Assembly: GCA_009711705.1 (NCBI GenBank)
Contig: VENG01000007.1
Span: forward strand, 62,001-126,000
Source of the DNA: Bacillota bacterium
GTDB taxonomy: Bacteria; Bacillota; Desulfotomaculia; Desulfotomaculales; VENG01
DNA: 64,000 nt
Direction: 5' to 3'
The notes under the pieces were generated by a model. The model made no database searches. It was not told where the DNA came from and was given only the letters and a program-made list of their open reading frames with translations. Positions 63,566 through 64,000 of the stretch are shown one piece after another; positions within the stretch are counted from its first letter, which is position 1, and the number at the start of each line of letters is the position of its first letter. A program made the position numbers and the translations under genes.

Positions 63566-63910
63566 CTACCATTTTGGAAATGTGGGAACACTTGGGGTGC
63601 TTGGGGTACCTGGGGTATCTGGGATACCAATTTCACCGGTTGGTGTAATGTTAATTGTACCAATATTGACTTCGATTAGCGCTCCACCGGCTACATTATC
63701 AAGGGCATCTTCGGAAAGCTCACCGTCTTTTCCTTGCAGAGAATTTACTATTGCCTTCCTCAGCTGATTGATTTCATCCATATTAAAATCTATACCTTCA
63801 CTCTTTAACATCGCTTGAACTTCCTCTGGGGTCTCCTTGTTAAGAAGTTCTTCTACAAACTTTTTATCCGCATCTAATTTAGCCTGTAACCGCTTAACTC
63901 TATCTTCCAT
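63566..63910 (-). CDS. Nif11-like leader precursor peptide with Pro/Thr-rich core
   Basis: 114 residues from ATG 63910, 9 bases behind GGGAGG. The leader (1-76) is Nif11-like: ADKKFVEELLNKETPEEVQ, LKSEGIDFNMDEINQLRKA, then LSEDALDNVAGG with the double glycine at 75-76. The predicted core is 38 residues, starts ALIEVNIGTINITPTGEIGI, continues with Pro-Thr repeats (DTPGTPSTPSVPT) and ends FPKW. It has no Cys, so a lanthipeptide ring is excluded. The neighbouring C39/NHLM exporter is its likely maturation machinery. Any modifying enzyme would have to lie beyond the right edge. Confidence 0.88.
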   Translation of the reverse strand: MEDRVKRLQAKLDADKKFVEELLNKETPEEVQAMLKSEGIDFNMDEINQLRKAIVNSLQGKDGELSEDALDNVAGGALIEVNIGTINITPTGEIGIPDTPGTPSTPSVPTFPKW

Positions 63911-64000
63911 ACTTGTCATCCTCCCTTTTAAGATAAATAAATACCATCTTCTTCTAATATTTCTATGGACCAAAGAGAACTGGAAAAATCCCCCCTCCCC

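Noticed and set aside
63566..63910. Lanthipeptide or thiopeptide precursor
   Set aside because: The core has no cysteine, and no lanthionine synthetase or YcaO gene is in the window.

Overview
The window looks like chromosomal DNA of a spore-forming, anaerobic Clostridia-type Firmicute, most likely of the Desulfotomaculum/Pelotomaculum group. The reasons are the sporulation genes (yabG, csfB/Gin, bofA, ricT), a four-subunit 2-oxoacid:ferredoxin oxidoreductase, addAB, T-box leaders and a large-type SRP RNA. The genus is an inference.

Left part (1-4.8 kb). A large serine recombinase runs off the left edge. It sits immediately downstream of a truncated trypsin-like protease gene, as if an integrase-bearing element had inserted there. 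Next come the spore-coat protease gene yabG and a divergent glycosyltransferase.

Core block (4.8-34 kb). This is the conserved Bacillus subtilis-like block, almost all on the minus strand. Read in the direction of transcription it runs tRNA-Ser, ffs, dnaX, ebfC, recR, bofA, [P-loop protein, korABCD, addBA], csfB, Orn/Lys/Arg decarboxylase, tmk, holB, ricT, yabA, rsmI, (abrB on the other strand), T-box-metG, tatD, cobO, yabE-like, rsmA, ykuK and yabG. In B. subtilis this block points away from oriC, so here the origin is expected to the right. Four dispersed repeat families lie between genes, and in two places they supply the 3' end of a gene (holB and a histidine kinase).

Middle (34-48.7 kb). 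It holds diaminopimelate decarboxylase, a GH31 alpha-glucosidase, and a chemotaxis operon (CZB-type soluble receptor, CheW, transmembrane receptor) preceded by a cyclic-di-GMP-I riboswitch with its terminator. A divergent histidine kinase/response regulator pair follows. An AT-rich region at 45.86-46.40 kb then has several DnaA boxes and a textbook DnaA-trio next to an AT-only tract, so it is a candidate replication origin without dnaA beside it. It is followed by an Ile-type T-box and an acetolactate synthase large subunit gene.

Right part (48.7-64 kb). This is a co-directional cluster built around an NHLM-type peptide exporter: C39-peptidase ABC protein, second ABC protein and HlyD-type adaptor. 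It also carries a Nif11-like precursor with a VAGG cleavage motif and a cysteine-free, Pro/Thr-rich core, a lipoprotein binding protein, and an MFS carrier fused to two extracytoplasmic sensor-like domains. An unrecognised HExxH protein, an ECF sigma factor, a small protein that combines an anti-sigma-like N-terminus with the same VAGG motif, a GNAT-like protein, a second binding protein and an unknown protein complete it. The sigma factor/GG-protein/exporter arrangement is the best candidate for an undescribed system: sigma activity may be coupled to peptide export.
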